Shown: positions 1 to 7,459, numbered from the stretch's first letter. The stretch is DNA of 38,785 bases from Desulfobaccales bacterium (GCA_030694005.1 JAUXZG010000138.1:1-38785); one strand, 5' to 3'. Numbers and translations are program-made. Notes: a model not told the origin generated them from the letters alone.

Positions 1-1650
1 GCGGGCGACCGCCTCACCCTGTCCGGGGCCATCAAGAACCCCCAGGGCAAGGGCGTTAAAGAGGTGGAAGTGGAAGTGCTGGTGAACGGCCAGCCGGTCA
101 AGCCGGTGGGAGACGGGGACGGGGTGGCCAGCGCCGGCAAACAGGGGACCTTTGTGGCGGACTTGCAATTGCCCGCCGGCACCCTGCCCGCCGCCAGGGT
201 GGAAGTCAAGGCCTTCAAACCTTGCTGGCGGCCCCTGGCCCCCACCCCGGTCCAGGTGATTGAGGCCGGGGTTGACCAGGCCGGCAACCGCCTGTTTCAG
301 GCCGCGCAAAATTTCACCATCTCGCGCCAGATCACCCCGGCCTTTTGGATCGCCAGCCTCATCCTGCTGTTGGTGTACCTGATCATCGCCTTTGAGTGGA
401 TGCACCGCACCCTGGCAGCTTTCCTGGGCGCGGCCATCATCCTTTTCATAACTTATACCTTGGGCACCTTTGACAAGGCGTATTTCATCCTCTCCTTCCC
501 AGACGCCATGAGCGCCATCGACATGAATGTCATCTTCCTGCTCATGGGTATGATGATCTTCGTGGGGGTGATGAAAAAGACCGGCATGTTCCAGTGGCTG
601 GCCTACAAGGCCTATGCCGCGGCCAAGGGCAATGTCTTCGTTTTGTCTTTTTTCCTCCAGATCCTGACGGCGGTGGTCTCGGCCTTCCTGGACAACGTCA
701 CCACCATGCTGCTGGTGATCCCGGTGACCATCGAGATTGCGGTGACCCTGAAGATCAACCCCTTGACTCTGCTGATTCCGGAGGCCTTCGCCTCCAATGT
801 GGGCGGCACCGCCACTTTGATCGGCGACCCGCCCAACATCCTCATCGGCTCCTATTCCGGCCTCACCTTCATGCAGTTTGCCAAGCACCTGTCCCTGGTG
901 TGCACGGTGTGCGCCATCGTCTCCGGCTTTTTCTTCCTGTGGTGGCATAAGAAAGAATACCAGAAGGCCGATGTCAAGGATGTGCCCCGCATGATTGAGT
1001 TTTTAAGAGAGCAATACAAAATCACCAACAAAAAATTGATGTACATGGGCCTGGCCACCCTGGGGTTCACCATCTTCCTGTTTATCGTCCACGGCATGCT
1101 GCACATGGCCCCCGCCATTGCCGCGCTTATCGGTTCCCTGACGCTGGTGGCCATCGCCCGGGTGGACATCGTGGAGTTGCTGGAAAAAGAGGTGGAATGG
1201 CCCACCCTGGTCTTTTTCATCGGCCTGTTCATGGTCATCGCCGGGGCCGAGGAAGCGGGCTTGATTCAGATGATCGCCGAGTTTGTGCGGGATGTTTCCC
1301 AGGGCAACCTGGTAGTGGCGGTGGTCATGATCCTCTGGGTGTCGGCCATCGCCTCGGCCTTCATCGACAACATCCCCTTCACCGCCACCATGCTGCCCAT
1401 CGTCGCCTTCTTGAACCAGTCCATGGGAGTCCCCAACGATGTGCTGTGGTGGTCCCTGTCCCTGGGGGCCTGCCTGGGCGGCAACGGCACCATGATCGGC
1501 GCCTCGGCCAACGTGGTCACCGTGGGCCTGGCGGAAAAAGCCGGGTACCGCGTGAGCTTCATGGACTATATGAAGGAATGCTGGTGGCCCATGATGATCA
1601 TCGTCACCATCTCTATGTTCTACCTGCTGGCCTTCGAGATGCCGAAGTAG
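1..1650 (+). CDS. ArsB/NhaD-type membrane permease with extracytoplasmic N-terminal domain (5' partial)
   Basis: An ion or organic-anion permease of the ArsB/NhaD/SLC13 superfamily, located in the inner membrane. The reading frame is open to the first base of the window, so the true start lies upstream and the apparent GTG at 64 is not a real start. About the first 110 visible residues are non-membrane and beta-rich, resembling an Ig-like or carboxypeptidase-regulatory-like domain. The first hydrophobic helix begins near ITPAFWIASLILLLVYLI. Two inverted-repeat signature regions typical of the superfamily are visible: FLDNVTTMLLVIPV followed by GGTATLIGDPPNILIGS, and later FIDNIPFTATMLPIV followed by GGNGTMIGASANVV. 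The substrate cannot be read from the sequence; arsenite, Na+/H+, sulfate and dicarboxylates are all known in this superfamily. A Usp/TSUP operon converges on it from the other strand across a strong terminator. Confidence 0.85.
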   Translation, partial: AGDRLTLSGAIKNPQGKGVKEVEVEVLVNGQPVKPVGDGDGVASAGKQGTFVADLQLPAGTLPAARVEVKAFKPCWRPLAPTPVQVIEAGVDQAGNRLFQAAQNFTISRQITPAFWIASLILLLVYLIIAFEWMHRTLAAFLGAAIILFITYTLGTFDKAYFILSFPDAMSAIDMNVIFLLMGMMIFVGVMKKTGMFQWLAYKAYAAAKGNVFVLSFFLQILTAVVSAFLDNVTTMLLVIPVTIEIAVTLKINPLTLLIPEAFASNVGGTATLIGDPPNILIGSYSGLTFMQFAKHLSLVCTVCAIVSGFFFLWWHKKEYQKADVKDVPRMIEFLREQYKITNKKLMYMGLATLGFTIFLFIVHGMLHMAPAIAALIGSLTLVAIARVDIVELLEKEVEWPTLVFFIGLFMVIAGAEEAGLIQMIAEFVRDVSQGNLVVAVVMILWVSAIASAFIDNIPFTATMLPIVAFLNQSMGVPNDVLWWSLSLGACLGGNGTMIGASANVVTVGLAEKAGYRVSFMDYMKECWWPMMIIVTISMFYLLAFEMPK

Positions 1651-1665
1651 GAGGTGCAGGTTTTT

Positions 1666-1708
1666 GGGGGAGGGCCGGGGGAGCGGTGGCTCCCCCGCCT
1701 TCCCCGGC
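1666..1708. repeat. GC-rich intergenic palindrome, GGGGGAGG family (degenerate copy)
   Basis: The arms GGGGGAGGGCCGGGGGAG and CTCCCCCGCCTTCCCCGGCC face each other around a short core just after the permease stop codon. It belongs to the dispersed palindrome family described at 1731-1795, but its core is different and its arms are imperfect. Confidence 0.5.
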
Positions 1709-1730
1709 CTATTTATTTACTTAAGGGCTT

Positions 1731-1795
1731 GGGGGAGGGGGTAAGGGCCAGTGGCACAGGCGTCTCGCCTGTGGAAGCCCTTAGCCCCCTCCCCC
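1731..1795. repeat. GC-rich palindromic repeat, GGGGGAGG family, CACAGGCG core
   Basis: A 65-bp palindrome with outer arms GGGGGAGGGGG and CCCCCTCCCCC and an inner stem ACAGGCG/CGCCTGT. Its reverse complement matches the copy at 38602-38667 almost base for base, so these are two inverted copies of one element about 37 kb apart. Confidence 0.85.
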
Positions 1796-1807
1796 ACATT
1801 CTCCAAA

Positions 1808-1846
1808 CCAAAAGGGCGGCCCTAAGGGGGCCGCCCTTTTGGTTTT
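1808..1846. terminator. Bidirectional intrinsic terminator between convergent genes
   Basis: A perfect 15-bp stem (CCAAAAGGGCGGCCC at 1808-1822 and its complement at 1828-1842) with a 5-nt loop, followed by TTTT on the plus strand. It lies between the permease (plus) and the uspA operon (minus) and can serve both. Confidence 0.85.
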
Positions 1847-1867
1847 ATGATGAACTCTCCCTGGCCT

Positions 1868-2287
1868 TTATTCCGGGGTTTTCACAACGAGGACGGAGCA
1901 GGGGGAGTAGGTGACCACCGTGGAGGCGGTGCTCCCCAGGAAGAAGCGGGTCTTGCCGGCCAGGCCGCGGCTGCCGATAACGATGAGGTCAGCCTTCACG
2001 TCCTTGGCCACCTTGACGATTTCATCCGCGGGGGAAACCCCGGTGGCCAGGAGGACCTCCGGGGTCACCCCTTTTTCCTGGGCCTGGGCCTTGGCTTGGT
2101 CCAGGGCCTTTTCCGCCAGGGCCTTCATCTTTTCCGCGATATACTGCCCCTCCTCCAGCTCGGGGACTTGTATGCCCACCGACACCAGTACTAGCGAGGA
2201 GGGAGGCTGGGACTTGATCAGGTCACAGGCGGTCTCCACGGCCTTCAAAGAGTAGGCCGAACCATCCACGGGTACGAGAATTTTCAT
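1868..2287 (-). CDS. Universal stress protein, single UspA domain
   Basis: A 139-residue single-domain UspA protein, cytoplasmic, probably binding ATP. The N-terminal strand MKILVPVDGS and the C-terminal nucleotide motif G-x2-G-x9-G-S (GSRGLAGKTRFFLGS) are intact. The ATG at 2287 is preceded by a strong GGAGGAG ribosome-binding site. It is the last gene of a minus-strand operon after the TSUP permease (18-bp gap) and the small membrane protein, and ends at the terminator at 1808-1846. Usp proteins commonly accompany transporters and may regulate them; that role here is inference. It is shorter than, and clearly distinct from, the two tandem-domain Usp proteins at 8974 and 10105. Confidence 0.92.
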   Translation of the reverse strand: MKILVPVDGSAYSLKAVETACDLIKSQPPSSLVLVSVGIQVPELEEGQYIAEKMKALAEKALDQAKAQAQEKGVTPEVLLATGVSPADEIVKVAKDVKADLIVIGSRGLAGKTRFFLGSTASTVVTYSPCSVLVVKTPE

Positions 2288-2305
2288 GTCTTTGCTCCTC
2301 CCTGG

Positions 2306-3325
2306 CTATAGGTGGCCGGCCTTCTCGGCCTTCTCTTTCACGAACCCCCGCCACAGCTTGACCATGATCACCGCACACATTCCTAAGGCGGCGCACATGA
2401 CCACCCAGGCGGCGGTGGTGGTCAGGTTGAACTGCTTCAAGGCCACCGACAGGCCCGCCAGGAGGATCATGATGGCGAACAGCAGGCGGATGCCGTAGCC
2501 CCGCACGTACTTGACCGCGGTGACACCGATCTGGGCCCCGATGGCGGCGCCGATGAGCATGAGGATGGCGGCGATGATCTCCACCCGGCCCTTGATGCCA
2601 TAGGTGAAGCAGCCGTAAGCGCCGGAGAAGAGGACGGAGAAAAGGTCAGTGCCTACGGCGATGGCCGTGGGACAGCCGATAAGATAGATGAGGGCCGGCA
2701 TGCGGATGAAGCCGCCGCCCACGCCTAAAAAGCCGGACAGCCAGCCGGTGAAGAGAAATACCCCGGTCACCGTCCAAAAGGAAATGGTAATCCCTGAGGC
2801 CGGGAAGTGGATCATGGGGGGCAGGTTCCAGGCCTTGCGGGGCGGAGTCGGCGCCCCGGTCCGGGCCGCCGCCTGCTTGGCCGCCTGGGCCGCGGCGCGC
2901 TTATCCTTGGTCAGGTAATCGTACATCATGTAGATGCCCAGCCCAAAGAGCAGGAACATATAAGTGTAGCGCACGATGGGGCCGGCCAGACCTATGCGGG
3001 TGAGCCACATGACGTTTTGGGCGCCGATCTCCACCCCGATGACTGAGCCGACAATGGACAAAAGTCCCAGCTTCATATCCACATTGCCCATTTTGCGGTG
3101 CTTGGCGGTGGCCACGATGGACTTGCCGAAGATGTGGGCCAGGTCGGTGCCGATGGCATAGGCCATGGGAAAGCCGAAGATGTTCAAAGCCGGGGTGACC
3201 ACCCAGGCCCCGCCGACGCCGAAGAAACCGCCCAGCACCCCCACGGAAAAGCCGATAGCCACCAGGATGAGGGCGTTAAACTGCATTTCGGCAATGGGCA
3301 TATATACATTGAACATGTCAAACAT
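2306..3325 (-). CDS. TauE/SafE (TSUP) family anion permease
   Basis: A 339-residue multi-spanning inner-membrane permease of the TSUP family, whose members move sulfite, sulfoacetate, taurine-derived anions or other small organic anions. The two homologous halves are visible, each with the glycine-rich start of the repeat: GVLGGFFGVGGAWVVTPAL near residue 30 and GFLGVGGGFIRMPALIYL in the second half. Each is followed by an AIGTDLAHI or AVGTDLFSV segment. A hydrophilic Ala/Lys/Arg-rich loop separates the halves. The ATG at 3325 has a GGGAGGAA ribosome-binding site 8 nt upstream. It lies between a 94-residue membrane protein and a Usp gene in one operon. A second TSUP gene of different sequence lies at 7460, so the window holds two such modules. 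Substrate not determinable; a sulfur oxyanion is a reasonable guess for a sulfate reducer. Confidence 0.9.
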   Translation of the reverse strand: MFDMFNVYMPIAEMQFNALILVAIGFSVGVLGGFFGVGGAWVVTPALNIFGFPMAYAIGTDLAHIFGKSIVATAKHRKMGNVDMKLGLLSIVGSVIGVEIGAQNVMWLTRIGLAGPIVRYTYMFLLFGLGIYMMYDYLTKDKRAAAQAAKQAAARTGAPTPPRKAWNLPPMIHFPASGITISFWTVTGVFLFTGWLSGFLGVGGGFIRMPALIYLIGCPTAIAVGTDLFSVLFSGAYGCFTYGIKGRVEIIAAILMLIGAAIGAQIGVTAVKYVRGYGIRLLFAIMILLAGLSVALKQFNLTTTAAWVVMCAALGMCAVIMVKLWRGFVKEKAEKAGHL

Positions 3326-3349
3326 ACCGCAGTTCCTCCCGTCCGGGTG

Positions 3350-3634
3350 CTATTCGTGGTGTTCGATCTTGCTGACTTCCATGCCGATCATCTTCAGGAA
3401 GATATCGGTCACCAGGGCGATGAGCATACCCATCACGCCCATGAGCACCGTGACGATGATGGCATACAGCCACATGTTCTCGTTGTACCACTTGGCGAAG
3501 AAGTAATTGACGCCGGTAAGGTTGGCGAGGTTCAACTTCTTTTCCAGCGCTTCGGCCTTCTCCGCCGCGGCCCAGACCAGGGCGGGCATGGTCAGTAAGC
3601 AGAAATTAAAGATGATGACCACTAGCCTTTTCAA
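3350..3634 (-). CDS. Small membrane protein with signal peptide, first gene of TSUP operon
   Basis: A 94-residue protein that I cannot assign to a named family with confidence. It has an N-terminal signal-like segment (VVIIFNFCLLTMPALVWAAA), a short charged stretch rich in Ala, Glu and Lys, and one strong transmembrane helix (LYAIIVTVLMGVMGMLIALV), ending in a charged tail. The start is a TTG at 3634, supported by the strong ribosome-binding site GGGAGGTG 8 nt upstream; no ATG fits. The stop lies 24 bp before the TSUP permease start. Small proteins of this type accompany TauE/SafE genes in sulfate reducers such as Desulfovibrio (from memory), so an accessory subunit of the permease is likely but unproven. 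Confidence 0.75.
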   Translation of the reverse strand: MKRLVVIIFNFCLLTMPALVWAAAEKAEALEKKLNLANLTGVNYFFAKWYNENMWLYAIIVTVLMGVMGMLIALVTDIFLKMIGMEVSKIEHHE

Positions 3635-3678
3635 GGTCTTTCACCTCCCTTCCCAAAGTTAAAATATTAATAAATTTG

Positions 3679-3700
3679 TGGCATTGTCTTGATGCTGCCA
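3679..3700. promoter_or_regulatory. Inverted repeat TGGCA-N12-TGCCA
   Basis: A dyad TGGCA...TGCCA flanked by AAATTT on both sides, about 45 bp upstream of the TTG start of the TSUP operon. It could be an operator or a sequence with RNA structure. No regulator is identified. Confidence 0.4.
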
Positions 3701-3733
3701 AAAATTTGGTATTCTAAAAAGGAAACTATCATT

Positions 3734-3773
3734 TGGTTTAGCACAGGCAATGGCTAAACCAGGACTGGTTAGC
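3734..3773. promoter_or_regulatory. Inverted repeat TGGTTTAGC-N10-GCTAAACCA plus a third half-site
   Basis: A perfect 9-bp inverted repeat (3734-3742 and 3753-3761), followed 4 bp later by TGGTTAGC (3766-3773), a near-copy of the first half. Three spaced half-sites are typical of an operator. It lies about 100 bp upstream of the TSUP operon start. The cognate regulator is not known. Confidence 0.5.
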
Positions 3774-3913
3774 AGTGCCAGCGTCTTAACGGCCCGGAAA
3801 AAATTTAAAAATCGGTTTAAGGAAATCATCTTCTTTGTCATTCTCTCAGAACATGTCAAGATTATTTCCGGCTTGAAAAGGGCTGGCCCGTCAATTCTCT
3901 GGTTTTCCCCTAA

Positions 3914-3931
3914 TTAAAGAATTATCTTTAA
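3914..3931. promoter_or_regulatory. Palindrome TTAAAGA-ATTA-TCTTTAA
   Basis: A perfect 7-bp inverted repeat with a 4-bp spacer in the divergent control region, 33 bp upstream of the Rex box. Possible operator; weak on its own because the sequence is AT-rich. Confidence 0.3.
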
Positions 3932-3963
3932 AAATAAGGGTGAAAATTAATCAATATTTAGAA

Positions 3964-3981
3964 TTGTGAAAGTTTTCACAA
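3964..3981. promoter_or_regulatory. Rex operator (TTGTGAAA-N2-TTTCACAA)
   Basis: A perfect 8-bp palindrome that matches the known Rex-box consensus TTGTGAANNNNTTCACAA at every defined position. It overlaps a possible -35/spacer region (TTGTGA at 3964-3969, 17 bp, ATTAAT at 3987-3992), so a bound repressor would block polymerase. The gene it precedes starts at 4066. A rex gene lies in the same window at 29553-30200. The match is seen directly; binding is inferred. Confidence 0.8.
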
Positions 3982-4065
3982 ATTTCATTAATAATTTCTT
4001 TGCCCGGCAAAAAATTATTATCCCAAGAGGCTAAAGTCAAGGTAAATTTTCACCAGGAAATTTTT

Positions 4066-6639
4066 ATGGGCCTGTTTGATTTCTTCCGCCGAAAAAAGAA
4101 ACCTGCCCCGCCGGCGCCTTCTTTGAAAGAGATCTGGCGAGGTTTCCAGCGAGTGCTCTCGGGCAATAACGAAGCCCTGGTGCTGATGGGGGACCTCGAG
4201 GAAAAGCTTTTGGGCCATGACGGCTTCGACCTGCATTACCTGCGCTCTCGTATCGACCTCCTGGACGGGCATCTGGCCGACCTGGTGTCAGCCCTGCAAG
4301 CGATTTCCGGCAGCCGCTGGCCGGAGTTGGAGAACGCCAGGGGCAGGATCAAAGAAGCAATCCATCAGCGGCTGGCAGAAAGACCGCCGTGCCCGGACAG
4401 TCCCCTTTTGGTGCGCCTGGAAGAAGCCACGCCGGAGCTAATGCCCGCCTTGGGCGGCAAGGCCGGCAACCTGGTGCGGGTCAAGAATCAATTGCACCTG
4501 CCCGTGCCTGACGGGGTGGTGGCCACCCTCGCCGCCTACAGGCTGTTCATGGAGCAGGAGCACCCGTCAGAGCCTGGCACCCTGCTGGAGCGGTTGAGCC
4601 GGAGGCTGGCGGTTTTGGACTTGGCGGACGAAACTCTCGTGGAGAAGACCTCTCGGGAGTTGCAGGCCATGGTGTTGGCCCAACCGGTTCCCGAAGAGTT
4701 GGCCGGCGCTCTGGTGGCCGAGGCCCGCCGGTTGGCCGGCCCCGAGGGCCGGGGGTTGGCGGTGCGCAGCAGCGGGGCCCGGGAGGATATTGCCGCCACC
4801 TTTGCGGGCCAGTATGAGAGTTATCTGGGAGTGGCTCCTAACGAAGTGCCGGAGCGCTGGCGCCAGGTGGTGGCCAGCCAGTTCGGGGAACGGGCCCTGA
4901 TCTACTTCAAAATCCAGGGGCTGCTCCTGGAGGAAGCCGCCATGGGGGTTCTGATCCAGCGCCTGGTGGAGGCCAGGGCCGCCGGAGTGATGTTCACTAC
5001 CGACCCGGAAAGCGGCGATAGCAACCACATGGTAATCAGCGCGGTGTGGGGCTTGGCTGCCGACCTGATGGGCGGCCAGGTGAGCGCCGATGAATATCTG
5101 GTGGCCAAAGACCGCGGGCGGCTGCTTAAGGCCAGTTACGGTTGTAAAGATCACCGCCTGGTGTTCCAGGACGGCCGCTTAATTAGACAAGCAGTGGAAC
5201 CTGAACTGGTGGAGGCCCCGGCCCTGGACCCTGGCGACCTGGAACAGCTGGCCGCCTTCGCCCGCATCCTGGAGAATTATTGCGGCTGCCCCCATGATGT
5301 GGAGTGGGTCAAGGACCTTAAGGGGCAGATTTACCTGGTGCAATCTCGCCATCTAAACCTGGCCGGCGACCGGGTCCCTCTCGGCGCGGACATGGCCGGG
5401 GCAGTGAGTGGGGCCAAGGTCCTTCTGGAGGGGGGCCGCGTCGGCTCCCAGGGGGTGGCGGCCGGACCGGTCTTCCGGCTCTATGACGGCCGCAATTTGG
5501 CCGATGTCCCCGCCGGAGTGGTCCTGGTAGCCCCTCGCACTACCCCGAAACTCGCGCCGGTGCTGCCCCGCATCGCCGCCATTGTTACTGACGTGGGCTC
5601 AGCCACCGGCCACCTGGCCCTGGTGGCCCGGGAGTACGGGGTGCCTGCCCTGGTTGATACCTTAAAGGCCGGCGAGCTTCTTACGGAGGGCCAGGAAGTG
5701 ACGGTGGACGCCTTCCACGGCAAGGTTTACCTAGGCCGGGTGGAGGAGTTGCTGCGCTACCAGAGGCGGCCTACCCTGCATCTGCTCAACTCGCCCCTTC
5801 ACGAGAAACTGCGGGCCGTGGTGGACCTCATCGCCCCCCTCAACCTGGTGGACCGGCGCAGTTCCCAGTTCCGCCCGGAGAATTGCCGCACTTACCATGA
5901 TGTTACCCGCTTTGCCCACGAAAAAGCCATCCAGGTGATGTTCGGCCTTATGGACTCAGTGGAGCAAGGCCGGGTGCCGGCCTTAAGGCTCCTGAAACTT
6001 AAGACCTCTTTGCCCCTCAACCTGCACCTGGTGGACTTGGGGGACGGTCTGGCCAGCCATGAAACCCCGGTGCCGCCCGAGGATATCCTCTCCGTGCCCA
6101 TGCGGGCCTTATGGCGCGGCATCAGCCATCCCGGGATTTCCTGGGCCGGTCCGGTGCCGGTGAATCTGGGGGGGTTTTTGCAGGTCCTGGGACAGACGGC
6201 CATCAGGCCGCCGGAAAGGTTCTGGGACAAGACCTACGCCATCGTGGCCGCCAACTTTGTCAACTATGCCTGCCGCCTGGGTTACCACTTCCAAAGCGTG
6301 GACTCCTATTGCGGGCCGGTGGCCGCGGACAACTACATCAACTTTGCCTTTAAAGGAGGAGCCGCGGACGAGACCCGGCGTATCCGGCGGATCAGGCTCA
6401 TCGCCTATGTTCTGGAAAAAATAGGCTTTGAGGTGGAAATCCATTTGGACGTGATCCGGGCCCGGTTCCGCAAGCGGCCCGCCGCGGAAACCGAAGAAAG
6501 GCTGGATCTGGTGGGCCGCCTCATGGCCTACGTGCGGCAGATGGACATGGTCATGTCCGACGACGACATTCCCCTGGTCCTGGCGGACCGTTTCCTGGCC
6601 GGCCACTACGACCGCCCCGGGGAGGAAAGGGGGGAGTAG
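4066..6639 (+). CDS. PEP-synthase/PPDK-like phosphotransferase with unusual C-terminal domain
   Basis: An 857-residue protein related to the first two domains of PEP synthase and pyruvate phosphate dikinase. Residues about 125-430 form the ATP-binding PPDK_N module (GGKAGNLVRVKN near 130; LAVRSSGAREDIAATF near 231; GVMFTTDPESG near 307). Residues about 455-560 form the swivelling phosphohistidine domain; DVGSATGHLALVAREYG places the phospho-acceptor at about His516. The TIM-barrel PEP/pyruvate domain is not recognisable. It is replaced by roughly 290 residues with no motif I know, so this is not a standard PEP synthase. The start is placed at ATG 4066, with AGGAAA 7 nt upstream, rather than at the TTG at 4000, whose extra residues look non-coding. 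A Rex box upstream suggests redox control. The acceptor substrate is unknown. Confidence 0.8.
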   Translation: MGLFDFFRRKKKPAPPAPSLKEIWRGFQRVLSGNNEALVLMGDLEEKLLGHDGFDLHYLRSRIDLLDGHLADLVSALQAISGSRWPELENARGRIKEAIHQRLAERPPCPDSPLLVRLEEATPELMPALGGKAGNLVRVKNQLHLPVPDGVVATLAAYRLFMEQEHPSEPGTLLERLSRRLAVLDLADETLVEKTSRELQAMVLAQPVPEELAGALVAEARRLAGPEGRGLAVRSSGAREDIAATFAGQYESYLGVAPNEVPERWRQVVASQFGERALIYFKIQGLLLEEAAMGVLIQRLVEARAAGVMFTTDPESGDSNHMVISAVWGLAADLMGGQVSADEYLVAKDRGRLLKASYGCKDHRLVFQDGRLIRQAVEPELVEAPALDPGDLEQLAAFARILENYCGCPHDVEWVKDLKGQIYLVQSRHLNLAGDRVPLGADMAGAVSGAKVLLEGGRVGSQGVAAGPVFRLYDGRNLADVPAGVVLVAPRTTPKLAPVLPRIAAIVTDVGSATGHLALVAREYGVPALVDTLKAGELLTEGQEVTVDAFHGKVYLGRVEELLRYQRRPTLHLLNSPLHEKLRAVVDLIAPLNLVDRRSSQFRPENCRTYHDVTRFAHEKAIQVMFGLMDSVEQGRVPALRLLKLKTSLPLNLHLVDLGDGLASHETPVPPEDILSVPMRALWRGISHPGISWAGPVPVNLGGFLQVLGQTAIRPPERFWDKTYAIVAANFVNYACRLGYHFQSVDSYCGPVAADNYINFAFKGGAADETRRIRRIRLIAYVLEKIGFEVEIHLDVIRARFRKRPAAETEERLDLVGRLMAYVRQMDMVMSDDDIPLVLADRFLAGHYDRPGEERGE

Positions 6640-6651
6640 GAACTGGTATTT

Positions 6652-6696
6652 GGGGGAGGGAGCCAGGGGTCGCAGACCCACTTACATTCCTCCCCC
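6652..6696. repeat. GC-rich palindromic repeat, GGGGGAGG family, TCGCAGACCC core
   Basis: Arms GGGGGAGGGAGCCAGGGG and CCTCCCCC enclose the core TCGCAGACCCACTTACA. The same core occurs at 16090-16133, and related cores occur in reverse orientation at 19087-19132 and 29444-29487. Confidence 0.8.
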
Positions 6697-6751
6697 GAAC
6701 CCACACCCCCACACCCCCACAACCTCTTTTAAAATAGGAGGAACCGCCGTT

Positions 6752-7117
6752 ATGCTGGTCAGTTACCAGGAAAAAGTAAGAATAACCAAAGATAATCTAG
6801 CCCAGACGTTAGAGGCCATGAATATTGCCGCGTTGGCTCAGGCAAAGGAGATTGAACGGCTGCTGTCGGAAAGGGGCGAAATTGTCGTCTCTCATTATGC
6901 CTTTGTCGCGTCGCCGGGAAATCAACGGGGTGAGTTGACGGTATTTCACGACCTGAGCCGGGGGGCCATTTGCTTGAGCGAGGCTGGCGAGAACCGATGG
7001 GGCGATTGGGATGAAACCTATGAAATTCTGACCCTGGACGATGGGGAAAAGTATTATTGTGACGGCAAACCGGTTTACGGGGGTGACGATGGCTCCTGCA
7101 GCCTGGGCAATATTTAG
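6752..7117 (+). CDS. Conserved-looking small hypothetical protein (121 aa)
   Basis: I do not recognise this family. The protein is 121 residues, soluble, with no signal peptide or membrane helix. The N-terminal third is helical (MLVSYQEKVRITKDNLAQTL and on), and the rest is acidic with several Gly/Asp/Tyr-rich turns (NRWGDWDETYEI, DDGEKYYCDGKPVYGGDDG) that look like beta structure. The ATG at 6752 is chosen because AGGAGG lies 9 nt upstream; the frame extends back to 6650, but only through the palindromic repeat at 6652-6696. It follows the PEP-synthase-like gene by 112 bp and could be cotranscribed with it, although the palindrome may act as a partial terminator. Confidence 0.6.
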   Translation: MLVSYQEKVRITKDNLAQTLEAMNIAALAQAKEIERLLSERGEIVVSHYAFVASPGNQRGELTVFHDLSRGAICLSEAGENRWGDWDETYEILTLDDGEKYYCDGKPVYGGDDGSCSLGNI

Positions 7118-7459
7118 CCACGGCAAGAATTGTCAGGTATTATACCGTTTTCCTGTAGGAGCGCTAGTGTCGTGTCCCTGGAATAACTTAACAATTTGAA
7201 ATTCATTTTGTTCCCTCCCCCTTGATGGGGGAGGGTTAGGGTGGGGGTGAAATTATCTTGTGATCCCGCTAGGTTTCCCCCTCCCCCCAACCCCCTCCCA
7301 CCAGGGGAGGGGGAGTTTTAAGGCCAAGATTTAATGAAAGGTATTGCTGGGACATAAAACAAGGTGTGCGCCCCAAGAGGGCGGACACGCAGGTCCGCCT
7401 CTACATCATTTGTTTAATTTCAATGGAAAAAGGGTATTAGCGGTCCTGGGAGGGCCATT
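7118..7459. other. Gene-free gap filled by repeats
   Basis: No coding frame is supported here. The gap holds an inverted-repeat-bounded element (7173-7354) and a short hairpin GGCGGAC/GTCCGCC at 7380-7399, just before the TSUP gene. Confidence 0.7.
7173..7354. mobile_element. MITE-like element with 13-bp imperfect terminal inverted repeats
   Basis: The ends TGTCCCTGGAATA (7173-7185) and TATTGCTGGGACA (7342-7354) are inverted copies with two mismatches. The 182-bp interior holds C/G-rich hairpins (CCCTCCCCC...GGGGGAGGG and CCCCCTCCCC...GGGGAGGGGG) and no gene. It looks like a small non-autonomous element, or one inserted with a composite hairpin inside. Confidence 0.5.

Larger units (their letters stand above)
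3635..4065. other. AT-rich divergent control region
   Basis: This 430-bp gap separates the minus-strand TSUP operon from the plus-strand PEP-synthase-like gene. It is clearly AT-richer than its surroundings and holds four separate inverted repeats, at 3679-3700, 3734-3761, 3914-3931 and 3964-3981, listed individually. No convincing gene is seen; the minus-strand frame at 3659-3859 lacks a ribosome-binding site and resembles no known protein. Confidence 0.8.

Noticed and set aside
3679-3700. Sigma54 promoter for the TSUP operon
   Set aside because: TGGCA is present on the minus strand, but the GC element is not at the required spacing; the sequence is better described as an inverted repeat.
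3659-3859. 66-residue minus-strand open frame in the divergent control region
   Set aside because: No ribosome-binding site, covers the operator-like dyads, and resembles no known protein.
4000-4065. TTG start for the PEP-synthase-like protein
   Set aside because: No ribosome-binding site at 4000, and the extra 22 residues look non-coding; ATG 4066 has a good site.
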